From JABCPE02 sp963520375 (GTDB lineage Bacteria; Bacteroidota; Bacteroidia; Flavobacteriales; Weeksellaceae), in contig CAUQQF010000015.1 in the NCBI GenBank assembly GCA_963520375.1, positions 1-43,586 on the forward strand: a stretch of 43,586 nt of DNA, read 5' to 3'. Below the pieces are notes generated by a model. The model was not told the origin of the DNA. It ran no database searches and saw nothing but the letters and a program-made list of their open reading frames with translations. Below, piece by piece: positions 8,522-16,001 of this stretch; position 1 is the first letter of the stretch; each line of letters starts with the position of its first letter. The position numbers and the translations under genes are program-made.

Positions 8522-11077
8522 TTAATTAACAGGAACTGAATAGAACCAGTTTTCATACCAAGTTGTTCCATATACCTGACTAGCAGATGTGTTATATTCA
8601 AAGGCACTTCTGATAATATTAGGAACATCACTCTGTAAATTCAGATATAATGTCTGATAAGAATTAGTATTATTATTATAAATAAAATTCCCTACAAATT
8701 CATAATCATGCTCTAAATACGGATGGAACATTGTGTAGACAGGTTTTTCATTAGTGTAACCATTATTTGTTCCTACATCTTTCAGTCCCACATAGACTCT
8801 CGTATAAGCTTTTGTAGGGTTAGGTACTTGAGAACTCAATATGTGAAGCTTTACAAAAACCATGTTTGTCCCTGGTTTCACGACCACGGTAGCGATTTTA
8901 TTCCAACGCGAATTCCCTAATCTCACTCCTGCATTCCATGTAAATCTTCCTACAGCAGGAGCTCCTTTAAATAATTCTACATCTTTCCAAGTTCCTACAC
9001 CATTAGCATCACTGGTAAGGACTTTTCCAGCTCCTTGATTAGTATCTACTATTTTGATAGCAGTAGGTCCATTAGCCTCTATATGTAGTTTAGCATCAGG
9101 TTTGTATGTTCCCACCCCTATATTAGGACTTCTGTTGTGTCCTTTTTTATATCCTAAGATGATAGTATTATCTTGTCCAGAGCTTGCTGTAAGTTCAGAA
9201 GCATTGATTCCATTTCCTATTACCACTACATTGTCTAGTTCAGCTGTGTTAGCAGTTGGGAAAGTAGAACTTCCTAAATGCACATTATTATGTCCTTTTA
9301 CCCATTCTCCTGCTCCGTTACCAATAGCAGTGTTGTTATTCCCTGCAACATTATTTACTAAGGCATTTAGACCTTGAGCATTGTTATGTTGTCCTGTAGT
9401 GTTCTTAGCTAATGCATAAGTTCCTGCAGCGATATTGTAGCTTCCAGAAACATTTTCCTCTAAAGCACCATATCCTAGCGCAATGTTGTGTCCTGCAGTA
9501 GTAGCTTTAGATAATGGGTGGTGTCCTATAGCAATATTGTAGTCACCTGAAACATTTTCAAACAAAGCACTATTACCTATACCTATATTAGAGTTACCAT
9601 TGATGTTTTTAGAAAGAGTATTCACCCCAAGTCCGATGTTAGCTACTCCTACAGTATTAGAATTAAGAGTAGAAATACCTAAACCAACATTGTAAGAACC
9701 TGTAGTGTTTCCAGATAGAGTTCCTTCCCCAATAGCAATGTTTCTGTCCCCAGTAGTATTTAAACGAAGGGTATTAGTACCAAAACCGATGTTGTTGTTA
9801 CCAGTTGTATTAAATCTAAGTCCATTAGTTCCAATAGCAATGTTATTTACCCCTGTTGTATTAGCAAAAAGAGCTGTAGATCCTAGAGCGACATTGTCTT
9901 TACCAGTAGTATTGGTTCTAAGTGCATTTGTACCTAAACCAATGTTGTTGGTACCTACAGTATTATTAAATAAGGCACCAGCACCTACAGCAACATTGTC
10001 CAATCCTGTAGTGTTATTAAGTAAAGCACTAGTCCCCATAGCAATGTTGTTATTTCCTGTGGTATTGGATCTTAAGGCATTCGTACCAAATCCAAAGTTG
10101 CTAGCACCAGTTGTATTCGATAAGAGAGCGCTATTTCCTAAAGCAATATTGTCATTTCCTGTGGTACTATTTACAAGGGCATCATTTCCCATAGCAATAT
10201 TGTCATTTCCTGTGGTATTTTCATAAAGTACTCGTTCTCCAATACCTATATTAAATTTCCCTGTAGTAGTATTATATAGAGCATTATTACCAATAGCTAA
10301 ATTTGAGATTCCGTTAGTACTAGATCTAAGGGCATAATTTCCTATGGCAATACCACTACCTCCAGAACTAAGAGCACTGTTACCTACAGCAACACCTGAA
10401 CCTCCAGAACTAAAAGCGTTGTTGCCTACAGCAACACCATCGCCACCACCATTTCTGAAAGCATTATGACCTATCGCAAAACCATTACCACCTGTATAAT
10501 CGGCAAGAGCTCCATTACCTATAGCTAAATTACCTCCACTACCAGCATTAGAGTAAAGGGCATTAGCCCCTATAGCTAAATTACTTCCACCTCCATTTAG
10601 TGAGAATAATGCTCCTGGTCCAATACCTATGTTATCACCACCGCCACCTACAGTAGTACCATTACCTCCAAGACCTGCATCTTGTGTGATGTGGTTACTA
10701 CCACCTACTAGTCTAAGGTCTTGTTCTTGTGTAGTTCCTTCAGCTATTTTCACCCACTTGTTATCAGTAGAACTATAGTAATAGAAACCTTTAGAAGTTA
10801 CATTAGAAGTTACAGCATTTGTAGTTCCTGAGATGTTATCTACATATACTAAAGTAGATTCTTTCAAATTAGTAGTAGCAATGCTATTTAGTCTCGCTTT
10901 GCTTACTCTTGGAATCAAAACTCCCTCGTTTGTAGTTGCAGTTGTTGCTGCATTCGCTGCGCTGGGCTTTATATCTAGAGTAGCCTCTGGGTTACTTGTG
11001 TTTACCCCTACTTTTCCTGCTTGGGCAAAAGCCAAACTTGTTGCCAAAAGCCCTAAAAAAATAATGTTTTTTCTCAT
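8522..11077 (-). CDS. Secreted protein with YadA-head-like 17-residue repeats
   Basis: The 851-residue protein has a signal peptide (1-19, ...SLAFAQ). A region with VGVNTSNPEATLDI follows, as in phage-tail-like and adhesin proteins of Bacteroidetes. Residues about 149-620 hold about 28 copies of a 16-18-residue repeat with consensus NIAIGxxALxxNTTGxx, the pattern of trimeric YadA-head beta-rolls. Early copies are Gly/Ser-rich and shorter. After IGVGTYKPDAKLHI comes a C-terminal domain of about 170 residues, ending in YENWFYSVPVN. I see neither a YadA beta-barrel anchor nor a type IX sorting domain. The likely product is a trimeric fibre-like surface or secreted protein; the anchoring mode is unknown. 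Confidence 0.85.
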   Translation of the reverse strand: MRKNIIFLGLLATSLAFAQAGKVGVNTSNPEATLDIKPSAANAATTATTNEGVLIPRVSKARLNSIATTNLKESTLVYVDNISGTTNAVTSNVTSKGFYYYSSTDNKWVKIAEGTTQEQDLRLVGGSNHITQDAGLGGNGTTVGGGGDNIGIGPGALFSLNGGGSNLAIGANALYSNAGSGGNLAIGNGALADYTGGNGFAIGHNAFRNGGGDGVAVGNNAFSSGGSGVAVGNSALSSGGSGIAIGNYALRSSTNGISNLAIGNNALYNTTTGKFNIGIGERVLYENTTGNDNIAMGNDALVNSTTGNDNIALGNSALLSNTTGASNFGFGTNALRSNTTGNNNIAMGTSALLNNTTGLDNVAVGAGALFNNTVGTNNIGLGTNALRTNTTGKDNVALGSTALFANTTGVNNIAIGTNGLRFNTTGNNNIGFGTNTLRLNTTGDRNIAIGEGTLSGNTTGSYNVGLGISTLNSNTVGVANIGLGVNTLSKNINGNSNIGIGNSALFENVSGDYNIAIGHHPLSKATTAGHNIALGYGALEENVSGSYNIAAGTYALAKNTTGQHNNAQGLNALVNNVAGNNNTAIGNGAGEWVKGHNNVHLGSSTFPTANTAELDNVVVIGNGINASELTASSGQDNTIILGYKKGHNRSPNIGVGTYKPDAKLHIEANGPTAIKIVDTNQGAGKVLTSDANGVGTWKDVELFKGAPAVGRFTWNAGVRLGNSRWNKIATVVVKPGTNMVFVKLHILSSQVPNPTKAYTRVYVGLKDVGTNNGYTNEKPVYTMFHPYLEHDYEFVGNFIYNNNTNSYQTLYLNLQSDVPNIIRSAFEYNTSASQVYGTTWYENWFYSVPVN
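9225..10635 (-). repeat. About 28 degenerate 51-bp coding repeats
   Basis: The DNA repeats at about 51 bp (17 codons), encoding NIAIGxxALxxNTTGxx units of the gene at 8522-11077. Copies between about 9700 and 10250 are the most alike at base level, for example the recurring 'gcaatgttgttattTCC' type segments, and could recombine. It is not a CRISPR array: there are no unique spacers and the frame is open throughout. Confidence 0.85.
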
Positions 11078-11214
11078 ATGATATATAAATTTATTGATTA
11101 TCCAAAGCCTAATTCTTTCTTTTCCTTTTTAAAACAAAGAAAGAATAACTTTACAAAAGTACTAAATAAAATATAAAAATTTCTTAAAAAACGAGATTTT
11201 CTTTTTTGTTAAAA

Positions 11215-11222
11215 TAAATTTG
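11215..11222 (+). promoter_or_regulatory. -7 box of the lipocalin-like/OmpA unit
   Basis: TAAATTTG fits TAnnTTTG. It overlaps a possible upstream TTG start at 11220, which supports the ATG at 11265 as the true start of the gene behind it. Confidence 0.5.
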
Positions 11223-11264
11223 TATAATTTAGCAATTATTATAAAAATTGAAATCTTAGAAATT

Positions 11265-11744
11265 ATGAAAAAGTTCTTATTAACAGCAGGTTTGGGAGCA
11301 TTATTCCTAACAGCTTGTAAATCACAAGGGTCTGCTACACAAGGAAGCCATACTTTGACTAATTATGACCTAAAAGGTGAATGGGTAGTCTCTTCTGTAG
11401 ACTATGATAAAAAATTCAAAATAAAACCTTTCCACGAAAATGTTGATGCACAGTGCTTTGTAGGAGGAACTTGGAAACTTATTCCTAACAACTATTCTGG
11501 AAGCTACAGCCTAAACGGAAAAGGTAACTGTCCTATGGTGACACAAGCCATCAAATTTGAAGTTACAAAAAACAAAGAATTTAGATTCAAAAAACTTCAA
11601 GACAATGTAAAGGCTAAAAAAATCACAGAAGGATATGTGCTTCAGCTGGAAAATCAGCAGAAAGACAGTTTTACCCTTACACAGAGCGTACCTTTTGAAG
11701 GGGAAGTTATTAAAGTATATTATCAATTTCAACGAGTAAAATAA
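11265..11744 (+). CDS. Lipocalin-like lipoprotein
   Basis: Starting at ATG 11265 the product is 159 residues and opens with a textbook SPII signal (MKKFLLTAGLGALFLTAC); the frame is open 15 codons further up, but that region overlaps the promoter box. The mature part has beta-rich segments, LKGEWVVSSVDY and GGTWKLIPNNYSGSYSL, typical of small lipocalin-like proteins in flavobacteria, which bind hydrophobic ligands in a beta-barrel. A pair of Cys (AQCFVGG and GNCPMV) could form a disulfide. An OmpA-family lipoprotein gene follows after 8 bases; both are likely envelope proteins from one mRNA. Ligand unknown. Confidence 0.8.
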   Translation: MKKFLLTAGLGALFLTACKSQGSATQGSHTLTNYDLKGEWVVSSVDYDKKFKIKPFHENVDAQCFVGGTWKLIPNNYSGSYSLNGKGNCPMVTQAIKFEVTKNKEFRFKKLQDNVKAKKITEGYVLQLENQQKDSFTLTQSVPFEGEVIKVYYQFQRVK

Positions 11745-11752
11745 TTTATATT

Positions 11753-12445
11753 ATGAAGATATTTAATAAGCCATATGTAGTGGCACTTGGACTCTCTGGG
11801 TCATTATTATTCACAAGTTGTGAAGCCATCAAAAATTCTAATAATACACAAAGAGGTGTAGCTATAGGTGCTGCCAGCGGAGCTGTTATCGGAGGTATCT
11901 TGGGTAACAACATCGGTAAAGGCGGTAAAGGAACTATGGGTGCTGTTTTAGGTGGTATCGTAGGTGGTGTAGCTGGTGGTGTCATCGGTAACAAAATGGA
12001 CAAACAGGCTCGTGAGATAAAAACAGCCCTCCCTGGTGCAGAAGTAGAGCGTGTAGGAGAAGGAATCAAGGTAGTTTTGAATGAAAACAGCGTGAATTTT
12101 GATTTCAATTCTTCTAATCTTACTTCTACTGCAAAAAACAACTTGAACAAGGTAGCGGAGGTTTTCAAAAACAATCCTGATACAAACATCAATGTTTACG
12201 GACATACTGATGACAAAGGTGCTGATGATTACAACCAAAAGCTTTCTGTAAGAAGAGCCGATGCGGTAGTAAACTACCTTAAAGCAAAAGGTCTAAAATC
12301 AAGTAGATTTACAGCTATTGGTATGGGAGAATCTGAGCCTGTTGCTTCTAATGACACAGAGACTGGAAGAGCTAAAAACAGACGAGTGGAGTTTGCTATC
12401 ACTGCAAACGAAAAAATGATAGAGGATGCTAAAAAAGGAAACTAG
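11753..12445 (+). CDS. OmpA-family lipoprotein with glycine-zipper
   Basis: The 230-residue protein has an SPII signal (SGSLLFTSC) and then a Gly-rich hydrophobic segment at about 38-85 (GAVIGGILGNNIGKGG, GGVAGGVIGN), a glycine-zipper that probably inserts in or lies on a membrane. Residues about 110-225 form an OmpA C-terminal domain with the peptidoglycan-binding pattern VYGHTDDKGADDYN...LSVRRADAV. It would tether the outer membrane to peptidoglycan. It lies 8 bases behind the lipocalin-like gene and is followed by a strong terminator. Confidence 0.93.
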   Translation: MKIFNKPYVVALGLSGSLLFTSCEAIKNSNNTQRGVAIGAASGAVIGGILGNNIGKGGKGTMGAVLGGIVGGVAGGVIGNKMDKQAREIKTALPGAEVERVGEGIKVVLNENSVNFDFNSSNLTSTAKNNLNKVAEVFKNNPDTNINVYGHTDDKGADDYNQKLSVRRADAVVNYLKAKGLKSSRFTAIGMGESEPVASNDTETGRAKNRRVEFAITANEKMIEDAKKGN

Positions 12446-12469
12446 TTTATTTAGGTTTCTCATATAACG

Positions 12470-12500
12470 AAAGGTGCAGACTCATGTTCTGCGCCTTTTA
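12470..12500 (+). terminator. Terminator after the OmpA-family gene
   Basis: An 11-bp stem with one G-T pair (AAAGGTGCAGA/TCTGCGCCTTT) around a seven-base loop is followed by a T-rich tract. Confidence 0.85.
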
Positions 12501-12598
12501 TTTATTCATAAAGTGATTATCAATGGAAAAATCTATGAGCTTTGAAGAAAATTTGTAAATAACTTTATCATAAAATAGAAAATAAATTGCTTATAATT

Positions 12599-12982
12599 AT
12601 GATAAATGTAACTTCAATACCTCTTTTTGAAAATTTAATTCAATATAAATTTGACAATATCTATTATGATTTTCATAATGACTATTATTGTCAAAAATTA
12701 TTCTATTCTGATAATGAGTTATTTATATACTTAAACCATATTGAAGAAAATAAAAATGTGATTTTTAATTTTATAAATGTAACTATTGCTAATTTTTCTT
12801 TTTACTCCCAAATAAAAGAAACAGAAGGTTTTACAATAGATACTTTATATAGAGGCAGATTTGAAGCTAAAGGAAAATTAAAAGAGCTTTCAGATGATAA
12901 CAGAGGATATTTTTATTTAGAGTTTTATGAAGGACAAAAGATTGAATTTTGGGCGGAATACATTGTTCTAAAGACAGAATAA
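12599..12982 (+). CDS. Uncharacterised small protein, possible immunity protein
   Basis: I do not recognise this 127-residue protein. ATG 12599 is preferred; a TTG four codons upstream (12587) is in frame. It is rich in Asn, Tyr, Phe and acidic residues, lacks a signal peptide, and looks alpha/beta with strands (NVIFNFINVTIANFSFY, YFYLEFYEGQKIEFWAEYIVL). Composition is markedly more A+T-rich than the OmpA gene before it. With the next two genes it forms a patch of small, solitary, cytosolic-looking genes, one of them SUKH-like, which resembles immunity-gene arrays of polymorphic toxin systems. That role is inference. Confidence 0.6.
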   Translation: MINVTSIPLFENLIQYKFDNIYYDFHNDYYCQKLFYSDNELFIYLNHIEENKNVIFNFINVTIANFSFYSQIKETEGFTIDTLYRGRFEAKGKLKELSDDNRGYFYLEFYEGQKIEFWAEYIVLKTE

Positions 12983-13085
12983 TCCTAATTTTTTAAATAT
13001 AGTAATATTTCAGATATGCTGTTAAAAACATAATATGCTAATATAACACATACAGAAACAAAAACTGAATTTTAATATTTTCAAT

Positions 13086-13394
13086 ATGACTATTATAGAA
13101 CTTATAAAACTTATTAAACCTATTCCTGAAATGTATATTAGGAAACATAGTATATTTTGTTTTGAAGCCTTTGTTAATGGGTGGTATCATCGTGATGAGA
13201 AAGAAGATGTAAAGTCTGGTGTACTATATACCGAATTCTATGAATGGCTAAGAAAAAGATACAATATTAATGATTCTATGGGATGGGCTAATATACTTTT
13301 TTATAAATTTGAAACGGAAGAAAAGGCTTTGGATGAGTTCTTTGTTTTGTTCAATACTTTTTATAAAGAAAAATACGAAACAAGTTTATGGTAA
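13086..13394 (+). CDS. Uncharacterised small protein, possible immunity protein
   Basis: The 102-residue product has no signal peptide. It shows the pattern 'I..IPEMYIRKHSIFCFEAFVNGW...FYEWLRKRY...GWANILFYKF...ALDEFFVLFNTF', a layout I associate with small uncharacterised proteins often encoded in toxin-immunity arrays, but I cannot name the family with confidence. It sits 103 bases after the previous small gene and 85 bases before the SUKH-like gene. Base composition is very A+T-rich. No promoter box was evident. Confidence 0.62.
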   Translation: MTIIELIKLIKPIPEMYIRKHSIFCFEAFVNGWYHRDEKEDVKSGVLYTEFYEWLRKRYNINDSMGWANILFYKFETEEKALDEFFVLFNTFYKEKYETSLW

Positions 13395-13479
13395 TGGGGA
13401 ATGTCTCAAATGTGTTGTTAAAGTTCCATACTTCACCAATCCACAAAGCACAAAAGAATAAGTATAACATTTTACAAGT

Positions 13480-13917
13480 ATGAAAATAGAAGCAATTAAC
13501 AAAGGGAGTGAAGCAAAAGCTCTTGCTTTTCAGGAGTTTTTAGGCTTTACCTTGCCCGATGATTATTTTAATTTTTTAGCCCAAAATGACGGCGCTATCA
13601 TTGATGAAGCCTATTTCTATGTAAAGGATATAGAGGAATACATTATGTTTGATCTTTTCTATAATATAGAAAAATGTATAAAAATCTATGAAGAGTTCAG
13701 TGATGATTTTCCCGAAAAAAGCCTTGTCATCGGGAGAGATCCAGGAGGAGGAATGCTCCTTTTAGTAACCACAGACGTAGGTGATTTCTCCAAAGGGATT
13801 TATTTCTATGACCATTCTCACTTTTTTGAGGCTTCCAATAGTGATTGTAATACTTACTTTGTATGCGATACATTTACCGAGTTTATAACCATTTTAAAGC
13901 ATACCACTTTGTCATAG
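13480..13917 (+). CDS. SMI1/KNR4 (SUKH) family protein, likely immunity protein
   Basis: The 145-residue protein matches the SUKH fold: an N-terminal helix then LGFTLPDDYFNFLAQNDGA, the classic 'LP..y..fL...NG' motif (about 25-40), and later FPEKSLVIGRDPGGGMLLL and FSKGIYFYDHSHFF, which correspond to the central 'igd.ggG' strand-turn. Bacterial SUKH proteins are typically immunity proteins that neutralise nuclease and other toxins in contact-dependent or polymorphic toxin systems. No toxin gene lies nearby, so this would be an orphan copy. It is the third gene of the A+T-rich small-gene patch. Confidence 0.82.
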   Translation: MKIEAINKGSEAKALAFQEFLGFTLPDDYFNFLAQNDGAIIDEAYFYVKDIEEYIMFDLFYNIEKCIKIYEEFSDDFPEKSLVIGRDPGGGMLLLVTTDVGDFSKGIYFYDHSHFFEASNSDCNTYFVCDTFTEFITILKHTTLS

Positions 13918-14008
13918 ATATATCGTTAAAAAACAGATTACCAATCAGTGAAATAAAACCTTTTCAGCACTTAATGTTTTAGAAGTTTTTACAATTTAAT
14001 TATATTTT

Positions 14009-14893
14009 ATGAAAAAATATATAAAACTCCTTAGAATAGAACAATGGATTAAAAATATTTTTGTTTTTCTGCCCTTATTTTTTTCAGGGTCTTTTCTTCA
14101 TTTGGAGCTGTTTAGCGTGAGTTTATTTGCGTTTTTTATTTTCTCTTTTACGGCAAGTTGTATTTACATAATCAATGATTATATAGATATAAAAGCAGAC
14201 AAAAAACACCCTGAAAAGTGCAAAAGACCTCTGGCTTCGGGAGAAATCAGTAAACCTACAGCAAAAATGGTTTTTGCTGGTTTAGTTTTTCTAATTGTTT
14301 CTTTGACAAGCCTTGTGGGATTTCTTTTTTCAATAGACCTACTCTATTTTTGTCTTGTCATTGCCGCCTATTTTATTATGAATATCGCCTATACTTTTAG
14401 GCTAAAACATATCGCGATAGTTGATATTTCTATCATTGCTTTGGGCTTTGTTTTTAGGGTTTTGGCAGGTGGATATATTACAGGAATTTGGATTTCTCAG
14501 TGGGCTATTTTACTGACATTTTTACTGGCTTTGGTTTTAGCGATTGGAAAAAGACGAGGCGAACTTATAAACTCACAAATAAACGGAAAAACGAGAAAAG
14601 CTCTGGATGGGTACAATATTCAGTTTGCGGACATTGTATTGGCGGTAAGCTGTTCATTAGCAATCATTTGCTATGTGATGTTTACCCTCTCTCCTGATGT
14701 TCAGTCCAGATTTAATCAAAAAATTTTTTACACCACATTTTTTGTTATTTTTGTTTTTTTGAGATATTTACAGCAGACTTTGGTGTATAATAAAACGGAA
14801 TCTCCTACTAAAACCTTTTATAGAGATAAATACATCCAAGTTACTGTTTTACTTTGGATTATATCTTTCGTATTAATGATTTACTTTAAGTAA
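14009..14893 (+). CDS. UbiA-family polyprenyl-phosphate phosphoribosyltransferase
   Basis: The 294-residue integral membrane protein has about eight or nine hydrophobic segments. The first Asp-rich motif is NDYIDIKADKKHPEKCKRPLASG, with Asn56, Asp57, Asp60 and Asp64, the form found in decaprenyl-phosphate phosphoribosyltransferases (Rv3806c type) rather than in quinone prenyltransferases. That enzyme joins polyprenyl phosphate and PRPP to give polyprenyl-phosphoryl-phosphoribose. The HAD phosphatase gene follows after only 4 bases and could supply the next step. No DprE1/E2 homologs are in the window. A different lipid-linked substrate remains possible. Confidence 0.82.
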   Translation: MKKYIKLLRIEQWIKNIFVFLPLFFSGSFLHLELFSVSLFAFFIFSFTASCIYIINDYIDIKADKKHPEKCKRPLASGEISKPTAKMVFAGLVFLIVSLTSLVGFLFSIDLLYFCLVIAAYFIMNIAYTFRLKHIAIVDISIIALGFVFRVLAGGYITGIWISQWAILLTFLLALVLAIGKRRGELINSQINGKTRKALDGYNIQFADIVLAVSCSLAIICYVMFTLSPDVQSRFNQKIFYTTFFVIFVFLRYLQQTLVYNKTESPTKTFYRDKYIQVTVLLWIISFVLMIYFK

Positions 14894-14897
14894 GATT

Positions 14898-15488
14898 ATG
14901 CAAAAAAAATTATATTGTTTTGACTTTGATGGCACTTTGACAAAGAAGGACACTATGTTCGCCTTTCTTAGATTTTATGAACCTAAAAAATTCTATATTA
15001 GTTTCATCAAACACATTCCGCTTTTCATCATGCTAAAACTAAAATTAGCCAATGCTGGTGAGGTCAAAAAAAGTTTTGTCAATTCTATTCTAAAAGGAAA
15101 AACTCGGCAGGAAATAGAGTCCAAAGCGCTACAATTTTTTAATGAAAACTACCCGAGCATTATCCGCGAAAGCGCCATAGATTTTATCAATCAAATTGAC
15201 CGAACTACGACCAAATGTCTCTTGGTGACAGCATCTCTGGACATCTGGGCAAAACCTTTTGCAGAAAAATGGAAAATGGATTTGGTAGCCACACAGGCGC
15301 ACTTTGAAAATGATATTTTTACAGGAAAATTCAGTACCAAAAACTGCAACGGACAGGAAAAAGTCAATAGAATAAAAAAACTTATCCAAAACGAAACTTT
15401 CGATAAAACCATCGCTTTTGGCGATACATCAGGAGACCGAGAAATGCTTTCTTGGGCAGATGAGGGGTTTTATCGTTTTTTTCATTAA
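14898..15488 (+). CDS. HAD-IB family phosphatase
   Basis: The 196-residue protein shows the HAD motifs in order: CFDFDGTLT with nucleophile Asp9 and Asp11, LLVTASLDIW as motif II, and AFGDTSGDREML as motif IV. The helical cap between (about 25-85) is typical of subclass IB, which includes SerB-like phosphatases. It starts 4 bases after the UbiA-family gene, so it is very likely translated from the same mRNA and may dephosphorylate the phosphoribosylated lipid. That coupling is inference; SerB-like activity on small molecules is the alternative. Confidence 0.88.
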   Translation: MQKKLYCFDFDGTLTKKDTMFAFLRFYEPKKFYISFIKHIPLFIMLKLKLANAGEVKKSFVNSILKGKTRQEIESKALQFFNENYPSIIRESAIDFINQIDRTTTKCLLVTASLDIWAKPFAEKWKMDLVATQAHFENDIFTGKFSTKNCNGQEKVNRIKKLIQNETFDKTIAFGDTSGDREMLSWADEGFYRFFH

Positions 15489-15506
15489 ATTTGTCAAAAT
15501 ATTGAT

Positions 15507-16001
15507 ATGAAACATTTTATTTTAATAGGATTTATGAGCATTTTCACATCTTGTTTTTCTCAGAAAAAAGTGAAAAATGACGCTAAAACATCTTTTTCCA
15601 CAGAAAAAGATATTTTCTATTCCAACCAAAATGGTGGTGCATTATATCCAAGTTTTTCTTTGATTAAAAACCAAGAAGAATTGGATAAAGCTATGCTGGG
15701 CGAAGGGACATTTATAATAGACAACGAAAATACTGATAATCAAAAAATAAAATTCCCTAAAAACAGAAAAGTAATAAAGTACAATTTGGGAGAATTTCGG
15801 TCTGGGAGCCACACACCCGAGAAGCTTGATAGCTACAGAGTGAATGGAGAAACTTTGGAATTGTTTATCAAAAAAGGAAAATTTGAAAAAGAACACGAAA
15901 CAGATTTAGAGTTTAGTATTCAGGTTGTTACCAGACCATACATCATTTTTTCGGTTCCAAAAAAACTAGAATTCAAAAAAATCATAATAATCTATGAATA
16001 A
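15507..16001 (+). CDS. Secreted protein, possibly PrcB-like
   Basis: The 164-residue product has a short signal (MKHFILIGFMSIFTSC), probably SPII with Cys16, so a lipoprotein. The C-terminal half contains SGSHTPEKLDSYRVNG and FSIQVVTRPYIIFSVPK, an arrangement like the PrcB C-terminal domain ('GG/SG...v..v...l.v', then 'q..T.PY.iv.vPK'). The match is weak by eye. It lies 18 bases after the HAD gene and its stop overlaps the cysteine desulfurase start by 8 bases, so it belongs to the same run. Function unknown. Confidence 0.7.
   Translation: MKHFILIGFMSIFTSCFSQKKVKNDAKTSFSTEKDIFYSNQNGGALYPSFSLIKNQEELDKAMLGEGTFIIDNENTDNQKIKFPKNRKVIKYNLGEFRSGSHTPEKLDSYRVNGETLELFIKKGKFEKEHETDLEFSIQVVTRPYIIFSVPKKLEFKKIIIIYE

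Noticed and set aside
9705..10226. Long open frame (173 codons) on the plus strand, antisense to the repeat protein
   Set aside because: It follows the 51-bp repeat of the real gene on the other strand, is rich in Pro/Val/Leu from the mirrored codons, and has no promoter or signal.
9225..10635. Possible CRISPR-like repeat array
   Set aside because: The repeats are coding, degenerate, with no unique spacers, and no cas genes are in the window.
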